Notes under the pieces: model-generated
The model's input: the letters and a program-made list of their open reading frames with translations, nothing else
The model's database searches: none
Told to the model about the DNA's origin: nothing
Translations under genes and position numbers: made by a program
Shown: positions 1 through 9,596 of the stretch, in pieces
Position numbering within the stretch: the stretch's first letter is position 1
Layout of the letters: every line of letters starts with the position of its first letter
Source: Arsenophonus sp052174455
Lineage (GTDB): Bacteria > Pseudomonadota > Gammaproteobacteria > Enterobacterales > Enterobacteriaceae
DNA length: 64,000 bases
Reading direction: 5' to 3'
Assembly (NCBI GenBank): GCA_052174455.1
Contig: JBQMRP010000071.1
Span: 124,001-188,000 of the forward strand

Positions 1-879
1 TTTTATGTACAGAAATAGCCTTTTGCTTGAAAACATTTTAAGTTATTGCGTGTAATAATCTCGTCTTCAATAATCAAATACGTGGGGTTTGCATATCTTC
101 TATCTCTTAACTCTCTATAATATAAATTACTAGAATTTGCACACTAAATTTTTAAGAAAATTCTTTTTCTATTTTTATTTTTTAATAATAAAATATTAAT
201 GAATATTAATATCATTAATTTTTATAAAATTTAATTTTTTGTAAAAACAATTATGCTATTCTAAAAAAAATTACTAAATAATTATTTTCTCTTTTTGTAT
301 TAACAACAATAAAAGAGCTGAAAGAATATTTACTACTTAAAATAAATTTTATTGATTCTCGTCAAAATAAAAATAAAGTTATTATAAAGATTTTTGCTTA
401 AATTATATGATTTATGTGTAATAATAAATAATATTTTTGTTAAAATATGAATAATATGATTTTTATAAAAATATAAATCTTAAATGTATTATTATTTATT
501 TGTAAAATAAAAGCATTGATATTAAAATATATAATAATCCTTATTAACTTTATTAAATATGTTTTTTCACTTAAGTGAAATGTATTTTGTTGATAATGTA
601 ATGATTACTTGATAATAAATAAATATGTTTAATTAGTTTTACTAATTAATGAATAGATTATTTAACTTTTGCATTTAAATTTTATTAATCAATATATAGC
701 TAAACATTACGTAATAAAAATATTAGAATAGTGATGGGTAAGATTATTTTTAATATCACCATTGGTAGCACTACCGGTAATCATTAGTCGTGTGACGGTG
801 AGCCATGCACGGTCTAATTAAAATCGAAATCGAAAAGAAATCTCGTATTCAAGCAAATGGTACGATTTTTAACCTAATT
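1..879. other. AT-rich spacer without recognisable genes
   Basis: This stretch is extremely AT-rich, with long A/T runs and frequent stops in all frames. I found no ORF or gene remnant that I recognise. In the E. coli order ruvA and ruvB would lie on this side of ruvC, so the spacer may be what is left of them, but no RuvA or RuvB motif is visible. A somewhat more GC-rich patch at about 755-815 is unexplained. Confidence 0.6.
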
Positions 880-884
880 TTATG

Positions 885-965
885 AGAAAAGGCTGTGTTA
901 GTAAAGGCTATTGGTTTTCTCGCAGAGTAATAACTTCTGCTAATATAGCCATTTATATCCAGTTA
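885..965. repeat. Possible solo end of the IS1595-like element
   Basis: The sequence here resembles the left end shared by the IS1595-like copies at 10445, 18975, 23425 and 46940: a 'gttagtaaagg' start followed by a 'tctcgcagagtaat' stretch. Nothing of the transposase follows, so it could be a solo terminal fragment left by deletion. The match is short and could be fortuitous. Confidence 0.35.
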
Positions 966-1029
966 TTAATGTAAGCATCTTTTAATTAAAAAATTCAGTG
1001 GCTCTCCCAAACCTCTATTCGAATTAAAT

Positions 1030-1497
1030 TTTAATTAAAATGATAATGCGTGATCGTAATGACTAAATTAGTATTAGCTTGAATATGCTATATTAGTTTT
1101 AATAGTGAGAGACTATAGCTATATGCTGAACTTATTTTTTTCACTGCTTCCAATTCCAATAACGGATTGTTTTATTTCTTGCGCTGCATATTTAAACATC
1201 GTTAATTGATTATTAATTATAGTTAAAATCAATAAATCCCTCTTGCTTGACTTAATTTTAGAGCAGAATCGGAATTATTTACCATAAATATCTGCTCAAC
1301 AGTAAGACTATTCGGTTAACGTTTAGCAGTCATTTTAATGACATCTGCATAAATATGTTGTAAGTGTGTTGGTGGATTCTCTGCCTAAGTAATATATAAC
1401 TCTATCTAAATGATCAACTATCAACCTTGTTGACGAATAACACCATAACTGGTAATCTGAGAATCAGGATTAATTCTAAGAATAATTGCTATATTCA
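1030..1497 (-). pseudogene. ruvC: ruvC remnant (Holliday junction resolvase)
   Basis: RuvC is the endonuclease that resolves Holliday junctions together with RuvAB. Translated from the minus strand in shifting frames, the remnant shows the RuvC start (ILRINPDSQITSYGVIRQQG, against ILGIDPGS...GYGVIRQ in the family), the middle block ending in DSALKLSQARG that contains the conserved EQ(V/I)FM motif, and a downstream block KYAAQEIKQSVIGIGSSEKN. Stops and frameshifts separate the blocks and the C-terminal part is barely readable. It lies just downstream of the yebC remnant on the same strand, exactly as in the E. coli yebC-ruvC order. It is certainly non-functional. Loss of ruvC implies reduced recombinational repair unless another resolvase is encoded elsewhere. 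Confidence 0.8.
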
Positions 1498-1605
1498 CGA
1501 TTCATTGAATATGGTTTAATATGCAAAGAAAAATCATACTAATAATTAACATTGTTATTTTTTAATATAAAAGATGATTTAATTATAGATGATCTGAAGT
1601 TTCAG

Positions 1606-2326
1606 CTAAAATTTCCTATTGTGATACACTTCTTGTACATCATTAAGATCTTCCATCATGTCAATTAAACGTAAAGATTTAGGTGTAATGTAAGTATCTA
1701 AAGTTGTTTTAGTTGACGAGATCATTGTTACTTCGGCGATTTTAGCCTTAAAACCGGCCTTATCTAAAGTATCTTTTACATCACTAAAATTCTCCAGGGT
1801 AGTATAAACATCGATTTCCCCATTATTATAAGATTCGAGATCATCTGCACCTGTTTCTAATGCCGCTTTCATTAAATTATCTTCATCAATGTCTGCCGAA
1901 TATGAAATCACGCCACGTTTAGTAAATAAATAAGCAACAGAACCATCGGTACCTAAATTACCACCGCATTTAGTAAAGGCATAGCGTAAATCAGAAACTG
2001 TATGATTACGATTATCACTTAAGCATTCAACCATAATAGCTGTACCGCCTGGGCCATAGCCTTCATAAATGATTGTTTCCATATTATCATTTTATTACTA
2101 CCTACAGCACGTGTAATTGCTCGATTTAACGTATCTCGCATCATATTATTAGATAACGCCTTAATCAATCGCCGTCCGTAATCGTGGATTTGACGTACTA
2201 TTACTGCTACCTAAATGAGCCGCTGTTACTAGTTCACGAATAATTTTAGTAAAAATTTTACCTCGTTTAATATCTTGCGCTATTTTACGGTGTTTGGTAT
2301 TTAGCCCATTTACTATGACCTGCCAT
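1606..2326 (-). pseudogene. yebC: yebC, frameshifted (YebC/PmpR family)
   Basis: YebC/TACO1-family proteins are about 245 residues and act in translation or transcription control. The original start is visible at 2324-2326 (MAGHSKWA), but an extra A inside the 'WANTKHRK' block shifts the frame. Further shifts follow near 2165 and again just before the internal Met at 2080-2082. From there a 158-codon frame stays open (starting METIIYEGYGPGG) and keeps the two C-terminal domains, ending slightly early at QEVYHNRKF. I read this as a recent pseudogene because the N-terminal domain cannot be made without frameshifting. A truncated protein from the internal Met is possible, although no strong ribosome binding site precedes it. 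It sits 30 bp from the end of nudB, the normal operon spacing. Confidence 0.8.
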
Positions 2327-2356
2327 GAAATATCTTCAAAAATACTTTAATAAAAA

Positions 2357-2720
2357 TCATTTTAGAATAAATTCTTCAATCGCTTGACAATTATTCCATG
2401 ATTTGATCAATGGTTTCTGCCTGAGTAGCAGAGAATCAATAAAAGCTAAATATTATTTCAATAAACTATCCTGCTCTTACGGTAAGGCTTAAAGCAAACT
2501 AATGCTCTTTACATTTAATTAAATTCGGTGTATAATTATGAAGAAATATTATAATAGATAATATAATGCAGATTAATTAAGGCTAAATTCTGTTTGTTAA
2601 TATCAATGCTTATTTCTTCTTTAACTTCATGTACCCACCCCATTTCTCATTTGAGATTTTATCATTCTCAAAACTATCGGTAACTTATTATTAAAAATAA
2701 ACATCATTACACTACTGTAG
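2357..2720 (-). pseudogene. nudB: nudB remnant (dihydroneopterin triphosphate pyrophosphatase)
   Basis: NudB is a Nudix hydrolase of about 150 residues that removes pyrophosphate from dihydroneopterin triphosphate in folate synthesis. Two blocks are readable on the minus strand. One is the Nudix core EVKEEISIDINKQNLALIN (E. coli REVKEEVTIDV...LTLID), at about 2580-2635. The other is the C-terminus LIKSWNNCQAIEEFILK followed by a stop at 2357-2359 (E. coli TKSWSNRQAIEQFVI). The middle has lost its frame, and nothing recognisable remains of the first third. It is placed between aspS and yebC as in E. coli. Confidence 0.75.
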
Positions 2721-2795
2721 CATCAGTATTTAGTAATTTGCTTAGACATAAAACTACAACTAATACTAATTCCTGCTGTTTATTAACATAAATAT

Positions 2796-4559
2796 TTATT
2801 TAGTATGTGGGATAACTGTTATTGCTAATTCCGTTAATGCGGCTGGATTAGCTACGCTTGGCGCATTGGTCATTAAACAAGCTGCTGCGGTTGTTTTTGG
2901 AAATGCAATGACATCACGAATATTTTCTGTTCCCGTTAATAACATAACCAGTCTATCTAAACCAAATGCTAAACCGGCATGCGGCGGAGTTCCGTATTTT
3001 AATGCCTCAAGCAAGAAACCAAATTTATCTTGCTGATCTGATTTCTTAATATTAAGAATTTCAAAAACAGCTTGTTGCATTTTATTATCGTGAATACGCA
3101 CTGAGCCGCTACCAACTTCATAACCATTAATAACCATATCATAGGCATTAGCAACAGCTGCTAATGGATTGGCTTGCAATTGTTCTGGTGTAAAATCTTT
3201 TGGTGCAGTAAAAGGATGATGCATAGCATTAATCTCATTGTTTTCATCTTCTTTAAACATTGGAAAATCAATAATCCATAACGGTTTCCAGCTATTATTT
3301 TGTGTGATCGCCAAATCACGTCCTACTTTCAACCGTAATTCTCCCATCACATTATTGATAATATTTTTTTTATCCGCGCCAAATAACAAAATATCATTTT
3401 CTTTAGCTTGAGTGCGTGCTAATAGATTATTAATCACTGATTGTGATAAAAACTTAGTTATCGGACTTTGAATATCTACCTGATCTTCAGCTAATGAATT
3501 AATCTTCATCCAGACTAATTCTTTAACGCCATAAATAGCAACAAATTTAGTATAATTATCAAGTTGTTTACGTGTTAAAAATGCTCCACCTGGAACGCAA
3601 AGTGCAACTACACGACCTTTTGGATCATTGGCAGCGTCAGCAAATACTTTAAATTCAACTGAATTAATTAAATCAGTGATATCAACCAATTCTAAAGGAT
3701 TCCGTAAGTCTGGTTTATCTGAACCATAACGTTGCATGGCTTCAGTAAAAGTCATTACCGGAAAAGTGCCTAACTCAATACTTTTGTTTTCTTCCCATAA
3801 TTGACGGATCAAACGCTCCATCACTTCACGAACTTGCTTAGCAGTCATAAAAGAGGTTTCTACGTCGATCTGAGTAAATTCAGGTTGGCGATCAGCACGC
3901 AAATCTTCATCACGAAAACATCTTACTATTTGATAGTAGCGATCAAAGCCAGACATCATTAATAATTGTTTAAAAAGTTGCGGTGATTGCGGCAAAGCAT
4001 AAAACTCACCTTTATGAACACGGCTTGGAACAAGATAATCACGCGCACCCTCTGGTGTTGCTTTGGTCAGAATAGGTGTTTCAATATCAACAAAACCTTC
4101 CGCATCCATAAAACGACGCACAAAACTGGTAATTTTGGCTCGCTCTCTCAAATGCATCGCCATTTTCGGTTGTCGTAAATCAAGATAACGATATTTTAAT
4201 CTAATTTCCTCGGAATTTTGTTTATTGCTATCTATCGGTAAAGGTTCAGAGCGACTAATAATCGTCAATGCTTGTGCAATAATTTCAATATAACCGGTTG
4301 GTATTTTTTTATTGATTTGTTTACGTTTTCGTACTATGCCTGTGATCTGGATACAAAATTCGTTCCGTAACTGTGACGCTTGGATAAAAAGTTCGGCATC
4401 ATTTTCCTGTATAAAAATAATTTGAACTAAACCTTCGCGATCTCTCATATCGACAAAAATTAATTTACCTAAATTACGTTGGCAGTTAACCCACCCACAG
4501 AGAGTAACTTTTTGTCCAATGTGAGCAATACCTAATTGCCCACAATAATTTGTTCGCAT
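2796..4559 (-). CDS. aspS: Aspartyl-tRNA synthetase
   Basis: AspRS charges tRNA-Asp with aspartate in the cytosol. The 587-residue product has the normal bacterial length (E. coli 590) and order: an N-terminal OB-fold anticodon-binding domain (about 1-105), a class II catalytic core interrupted by the bacterial GAD insertion (about 285-420), and motif 3 near the C-terminus. Motif 2 is visible around 216-233 as FRDEDLRADRQPEFTQID, and motif 3 as GLAFGLDRLVML near 530. The start MRTNYCGQ matches the E. coli N-terminus, with an 'aaagg' ribosome binding site about 10 nt upstream. It is intact while its former operon partners downstream, nudB and yebC, are dead, so selection acts on this gene alone. 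Confidence 0.97.
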   Translation of the reverse strand: MRTNYCGQLGIAHIGQKVTLCGWVNCQRNLGKLIFVDMRDREGLVQIIFIQENDAELFIQASQLRNEFCIQITGIVRKRKQINKKIPTGYIEIIAQALTIISRSEPLPIDSNKQNSEEIRLKYRYLDLRQPKMAMHLRERAKITSFVRRFMDAEGFVDIETPILTKATPEGARDYLVPSRVHKGEFYALPQSPQLFKQLLMMSGFDRYYQIVRCFRDEDLRADRQPEFTQIDVETSFMTAKQVREVMERLIRQLWEENKSIELGTFPVMTFTEAMQRYGSDKPDLRNPLELVDITDLINSVEFKVFADAANDPKGRVVALCVPGGAFLTRKQLDNYTKFVAIYGVKELVWMKINSLAEDQVDIQSPITKFLSQSVINNLLARTQAKENDILLFGADKKNIINNVMGELRLKVGRDLAITQNNSWKPLWIIDFPMFKEDENNEINAMHHPFTAPKDFTPEQLQANPLAAVANAYDMVINGYEVGSGSVRIHDNKMQQAVFEILNIKKSDQQDKFGFLLEALKYGTPPHAGLAFGLDRLVMLLTGTENIRDVIAFPKTTAAACLMTNAPSVANPAALTELAITVIPHTK

Positions 4560-4827
4560 ACGATAACCTTTTACTTATTATACTCAACTTGCAGAGTTGC
4601 TTACACTAGTTGTTTTAGTGTTATTAATTTAAATATCATCAAAATACCGTTATTTTACAGAAATTTCTATTAAAAAATAAGCACGCTTTATCCATATGGC
4701 TAGATAACTTTATCATGTTCATAATCTTAAAGCTTTTTATTGATTTAAATACTATATTTATAGTAACTGTAAAAGTTTTTAGATGTATTATTATTTTATT
4801 ATTTTAGTTCAAAAAATTGGAGGGAAA
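4560..4827. other. aspS/yecN divergent intergenic region
   Basis: This AT-rich spacer separates the divergent aspS and yecN. Promoters for both should lie here, but I could not single out convincing -35/-10 pairs. No trace of yecD, which lies here in E. coli, is recognisable. Confidence 0.5.
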
Positions 4828-5226
4828 ATGGTTAGTGCTCTGTATATTGTATTTAGTGCTTTAATATTGTTTAAGTTATCTTTGGAAGTCATTAAACTTA
4901 GAACTCAGTATCAAGTTACTTACGGTGATGGTGGCTTTTATGAATTACAAACAGCAATACGTGTTCAGGGTAATGCGATTGAGTGTATTCCTATTTCTAT
5001 GCTGTCATTATTAATGATGGAGATGAATGGTGCACCTGTTTGGGCTATTCATTTTTGTGGGTTAATTTTTATCATCGCTAGAATTTTTCATTATTTTGGT
5101 TTAAAACATAGAGAACGTACTTGGCGTTATTTTAGCCAAATAACTACTTTTAGTTCTATGATTTTAATGATCTTAGTTAATATTTATTATTTGCCTTGGA
5201 TACAAATTTTTTCATTTGATCTTTAA
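4828..5226 (+). CDS. yecN: YecN-like MAPEG family membrane protein
   Basis: This is a small integral membrane protein of the MAPEG superfamily (membrane-associated proteins in eicosanoid and glutathione metabolism), resembling E. coli YecN (131 residues), whose physiological role is not established. I chose the ATG at 4828 over the upstream in-frame ATG at 4783. It gives the conserved MVSALY start and a 132-residue protein, and it is preceded by a good ribosome binding site, 'ggaggg' at 4819-4824. About four hydrophobic segments are visible, plus the family-typical GDGGFYELQTAIRVQGNA block near residues 33-52. It sits between aspS and cmoA as in E. coli. It is intact, which is notable for a poorly characterised gene in so reduced a region. 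Confidence 0.9.
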   Translation: MVSALYIVFSALILFKLSLEVIKLRTQYQVTYGDGGFYELQTAIRVQGNAIECIPISMLSLLMMEMNGAPVWAIHFCGLIFIIARIFHYFGLKHRERTWRYFSQITTFSSMILMILVNIYYLPWIQIFSFDL

Positions 5227-5344
5227 GTCAAGATTAATTTCATTAACATAGTTATACTTATACTCTTTGCTGTATTAATAAGATTTATTTTACCTACTAA
5301 CTGCATGGTCCCGGCATTAATATAGGCTCTCGTTGCACAGTAGC

Positions 5345-6712
5345 TATGCTCATTTCTGGTGTATGTGGTTTTGGAGATACTGGCATGTATCCTGCTAATT
5401 AATTTATTGAATGATTTTAATAACAAGAGAAATGATATGCCATAAAAATCTACCTTACAGATATTTGTGAAACTAGATATTATCTGTGATCTATTGCATG
5501 AATTTATCCATAATGCTGACAGCCAGTTGATAGGCACAGTTGTTGAGACTGAACCACGAAGCTATGCTACAGCAATTTGCTGGGGCGTCGCCTTTATCAA
5601 TGAGTATCAAATGCTGTCATTCGTAACGGTTATTTGCGATAACGAACTATATAAACTGCTATTGGCGATATTAAGATTAAAGTAGCTAAAGTCAAAGGGA
5701 AGTTCTCCAATGACAACGGAATATATAATCAATAACTCCTTACTACCCGTTATTTAAAGTATCTAAAAAGAGTCAAAGAATTTTGCCAGCCATGATTGCA
5801 ATAACCCAAGCCTCTGCAAGGCCATTCCACCAGTGATTTTCATGAACCCTTGTAGAGATTTTCGGTAAAAATTATATGGTATTTTTCCAAGTACCATCAG
5901 CAGACTTAAAACAGTAATATCTTGAATAGCACAGGAAATAGCGGCTGTGTTATTTAAGCAATATGCGCTATGTTTATTTTTGTGCCGATGACTATAATTG
6001 CCTGTCAGGAAAGCTAATCCATTTTACTTGCTAGCTAAATTAGCCTTACTATCCATGGACGTAAAGATATGGATTTGCTAAAAGATGATTATCAGGAGTC
6101 AGAAATGAACTGGACTTAAATTTTAACTCTCTGTGAGCGTGGAGTTTAACCATATCTCCATGCTTGGTATAAAAGACGATATTTTTAATTTTTTGTAATG
6201 CAATAGCAAAAATATTTCTGAACGCGAAGCACTAATGTGTTGATTATATAAGATAGCTGATATGCTAGTTTTAATCTCAAAAGGCATCTAAGCGAAAGTT
6301 AAAGCTAAGCTCTTGTCAGGAATTCTGGTTAGCAGAAAGAGTCGTAATGGTGCTAATAAATCTTTAATGCTTTGTTGGTAAGGTTTTAACGTATTCTGCA
6401 GCGATAAAGAAACTGGAAAAGATCAAGAGAAAACAGCTACCATTCTATGGTTTTCTGTCAGTGTATTAGGTATCAATAAGAATAATGAATTCAATTGAAT
6501 TTAGTTTTGTGACAGTGAGGCTACAAAGGTAATGCATGAAGCAGTGTAGCTCAAGAAAAACAACTCTTTCAATGGTATTGAAAGCTGATCCAATCTATTC
6601 AGAAAAACTGAAAATCGCCTTAAATGGTTGACTTACTAACGATCCTAGTAAATACATTTAATTTTAAAATAGAAAACAAATTTACGAAGCATTAGAGTAT
6701 AGTAACCTAACT
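5345..6712 (+). mobile_element. Dead IS256-family element, copy 1
   Basis: This is a decayed IS of about 1.35 kb with the transposase on the plus strand. Recognisable transposase pieces include IKVAKVKGK (family VKVPKVRDR) near 5670 and a following block equivalent to LLPPYLKRTKSVEEL. Stops and shifts are everywhere. Its outer sequences ('atgctcatttctg' at the left, 'gcattagagta' at the right) are the reverse complements of the ends of the minus-oriented copies, which sets the limits to within some tens of bases. The small open frames inside it are fragments. Confidence 0.7.
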
Positions 6713-6744
6713 TATCATATATCAGATTGTCTGATAACTTATCG

Positions 6745-7765
6745 CACTGCCATATTCATTGCAATATAGCTAATTATAGGTATAGTTTATAGAAAAGTAT
6801 CATCATGATGAGACTTCATAATCAGTAACTACAACATCTAAAATTAGAGCTGCTATTCAGAGGCTAGCAAAAACGTTAAATCTACTTTAGTTAATCGTTA
6901 TAGTATATTTAAATTTACCCGTTACTAAAGGGTAAAAACGAGATGACGTTGATGATCGTAGCTATGTTGCATATTTTTGATAACGCTGTTTTCTGGCTAG
7001 GAAAACAGCAGTCGTTTTTCTTCCAAAAATATTTTTCACTCGCTGATCTGTTGGAAGCGTTGTATGCGAATTTCCTGAACTCAGTAGTATTTCTATCCGA
7101 CCTGGACTGTTATTTACGCAGGATTATACGGAGAATTTGCTTGAAATGAGGGGAAACACCGAACTCGAAACTATAAAGCGTTTAAAAGCTAGAAGTATGA
7201 TTATCTATACGTAGTCTTTGAATATCTTTCGTAAATGGCACGCAAAACTTTACGATGCTATCTTTTTATAAGTATAGATCGAGCCACTCAATGGGTTTTT
7301 ATCCGTATTTATAAGGTTAAATGGACCGTAATCAATGCTCAACTCTTATTATGTAATCTTAATCGAGTGTATCTCATGGCTATATATCAGGTATTTACAG
7401 ATAATAAAGAATTTACAGACTGACTTTTAATCTGTGAAAGCGTTCAACCACTGAAAAATATGAATTCGATTGTTTGTGTGTAGAGATTAATATAGAACAT
7501 CGACTTATCTTGCCTATCTATTTTCAAAAAAAATAGTATGGCCTAGTAATTTAATGAACCATGAAAGATGAGCTTCAAAGACATCATTTCAATTCTACTC
7601 AAGAGCTTGAGATCACCCTGCATCAATATGATGCTATATAAGCAGAAATTACCTCAATCAGTATTGGGTAGTAAAATTCCATTACAATCTATAAAAGATT
7701 AGTTTAAAGTTAAACATAAATTATTTAAAAAATCATATTATTGTTCCAGGAAGTGATAACTAACA
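6745..7765 (+). mobile_element. Dead IS481-family element, copy 1
   Basis: This is a remnant of an IS481-type transposase with an rve (DDE) core. Read across frames it gives, in order: the start around 6805 (MMRLHNQ..TTTSKIRA, family MKLHKNARTTP..R), a helix-turn-helix region, an open piece at 6943-7149 with SLADLLEALYANFLN and DLDCYLRR (family LDDLLAVTREFLN...LDRCLRR), and an open piece at 7235-7423 with SIDRATQWVFIRIYK (family AIDRATRWVFVRIYK) and the DDE-region motif TDNKEFTD. The end is near 7760 with LPQSVLGSKIPLQSIKD. There are several frameshifts and stops. It lies directly after IS256 copy 1, so the yecN-cmoA gap is made of two IS corpses. Confidence 0.8.
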
Positions 7766-7821
7766 TAAAATCTGTTAGAATCAATTATTATTTGCTAATT
7801 CTGAATTAATTCACATGAAAT

Positions 7822-8571
7822 ATGTCCAATCAAATTTTAGATAAACAGAAAGACACTTTATTTGCAACTCCTATTGCAAATTTAAGTGATTGGCAATTTG
7901 ATAAAAAAGTTACCGAAGTCTTTCCTGATATGATTAAACGCTCTGTTCCTGGGTATTCAAATATCATTACTATGATTGGTATGCTTGCGACACGTTTTGT
8001 TACACCTAATAGCACTATTTATGATCTCGGATGTTCTTTAGGTGCAGTAACATTATCGATTCATCGTAATATTAAGGATAAAAATTGTAAAATAATTGCT
8101 ATTGATAATTCAGCTGCAATGATCGAGCGCTGTCAACGATATGTTCATACTTACAAAGGGAACACATCGGTTAAAATTATTAAAGGTGATATTCTTGATA
8201 TTAATATACAAAATGCTTCAATGGTGGTATTAAATTTTACCCTGCAATTTATTGCACCAACCCTTCGACAAGAATTAATCAATCGGATATATCAAGGACT
8301 AAATCCTGGTGGTGTTTTAGTGTTATCAGAAAAATTTCATTTTAGCGATGAAAAAATTAGCAATTTACTGCATAATATGCATTATGATTTCAAGCGCGCC
8401 AATGGCTATAGTGAACTAGAAATAAGTCAAAAACGTAATATATTAGAAAATAGCATGTTAACAGATTCTATTAGCAAACATAAATCACGTCTCTTCGCAG
8501 CAAGGTTTAATCATTGTTACTTATGGTTTCAATGCTTTAATTTTGGTTCATTACTAGCTATTAAGGAATAA
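7822..8571 (+). CDS. cmoA: Carboxy-SAM synthase CmoA
   Basis: CmoA converts S-adenosylmethionine and prephenate into carboxy-S-adenosylmethionine, the cofactor CmoB uses to make the wobble base cmo5U34. The 249-residue product matches E. coli CmoA (247) throughout. It has the Rossmann SAM-binding motif YDLGCSLGAVTLS around residues 66-78, the acidic second motif IIAIDNSAAMIERC, and the conserved VPGYSNI block near 42. The start at 7822 (MSNQILDKQKDTLFATPI) aligns with MSHRDTLFSAPI. The stop at 8569-8571 lies 5 nt before the cmoB start, so the pair is probably co-translated. Its substrate prephenate links it to the chorismate mutase activity of TyrA (43.1 kb). Confidence 0.96.
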   Translation: MSNQILDKQKDTLFATPIANLSDWQFDKKVTEVFPDMIKRSVPGYSNIITMIGMLATRFVTPNSTIYDLGCSLGAVTLSIHRNIKDKNCKIIAIDNSAAMIERCQRYVHTYKGNTSVKIIKGDILDINIQNASMVVLNFTLQFIAPTLRQELINRIYQGLNPGGVLVLSEKFHFSDEKISNLLHNMHYDFKRANGYSELEISQKRNILENSMLTDSISKHKSRLFAARFNHCYLWFQCFNFGSLLAIKE

Positions 8572-8576
8572 GTTTG

Positions 8577-9548
8577 GTGATAGATTTTGGTCATTTTTAT
8601 CAACAAATCGCAATCGAACCGTTTAACCAGTGGTTAGAAATACTACCATGCCAAATTGAAAAATGGAAAAAAACCACTCAACATGGGCAATTTAACAGTT
8701 GGCAAAAAATAGTGCAAAATCTTCCCAAGATGACCCCAACTCACTTGGATTTAAAAACTGCAGTGACAGCTAAAAATGAGTTTTTGCTTTGTTTAAAAGA
8801 TAAAAAACGGATTACTTTTTTGCTAAAAAGCTTGATGCCCTGGCGTAAAGGCCCATTTTCCTTATACAATATTAATATTGATTCTGAATGGCGCTCGGAC
8901 TGGAAGTGGCAACGTATTTTGCCTCATCTTTCACCATTAATAGATAAACGGGTACTTGATGTCGGCTGCGGTAATGGTTATTACATGTGGAGAATGGTTG
9001 GTGAAGGCGCAAAAATTGTTATCGGTATTGATCCCACCCAACTCTTTTTATGCCAATTTGAAGCCATACGTAAATTAATTGGTAATAATCAACGAGCGCA
9101 CCTATTGCCTCTAAGTATCGAGCAACTATCAACACTAGCGGCCTTTGATACTGTATTTTCAATGGGTGTGATTTATCATCGACGTTCACCGTTAAATCAT
9201 CTTTATCAACTAAAAAATCAATTAGTTTCCGGCGGTGAATTAGTACTTGAAAGTTTAGTTGTTAAGGGTGATGAAAACAAATGTTTAATACCTAATAAGC
9301 GTTATGCGAAAATGCGTAATATCTATTTTATTCCCTCAGCAAAAATGCTTAAAATCTGGCTAGAAAGATGTGGCTTTTATAATGTGCATATTGTTGATCA
9401 AACTATAACAACCATTCAGGAACAGCGAAAAACTGCCTGGATGCAAACTGAATCATTAGCAAATTTTCTTGATCCAAATAATATACATTGGACAGTTGAA
9501 GGTTATCCCGCTCCCTTACGAGTTACTTTAATTGCCAAAAAAAGCTAA
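8577..9548 (+). CDS. cmoB: tRNA U34 carboxymethyltransferase CmoB (GTG start)
   Basis: CmoB transfers the carboxymethyl group from carboxy-SAM to 5-hydroxyuridine 34 of tRNAs that read several codons. The protein is 323 residues from the GTG at 8577, as in E. coli (323), with MIDFG as the conserved start. A TTG codon just upstream at 8574 is the only other in-frame candidate, and no ATG is available. The ribosome binding site 'aagga' lies inside the end of cmoA (about 8563-8567). The SAM motif VLDVGCGNGYYMW is near residue 125, and the LMPWRKGPFSLY and DTVFSMGVIYHRRSP signatures are present. Retention of cmoAB fits a genome with a small tRNA set that depends on wobble modification. Confidence 0.95.
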   Translation: MIDFGHFYQQIAIEPFNQWLEILPCQIEKWKKTTQHGQFNSWQKIVQNLPKMTPTHLDLKTAVTAKNEFLLCLKDKKRITFLLKSLMPWRKGPFSLYNINIDSEWRSDWKWQRILPHLSPLIDKRVLDVGCGNGYYMWRMVGEGAKIVIGIDPTQLFLCQFEAIRKLIGNNQRAHLLPLSIEQLSTLAAFDTVFSMGVIYHRRSPLNHLYQLKNQLVSGGELVLESLVVKGDENKCLIPNKRYAKMRNIYFIPSAKMLKIWLERCGFYNVHIVDQTITTIQEQRKTAWMQTESLANFLDPNNIHWTVEGYPAPLRVTLIAKKS

Positions 9549-9596
9549 ACAGAACGATATTCAATACCATCCTTACTATAAGGTTATTATTAGTCA

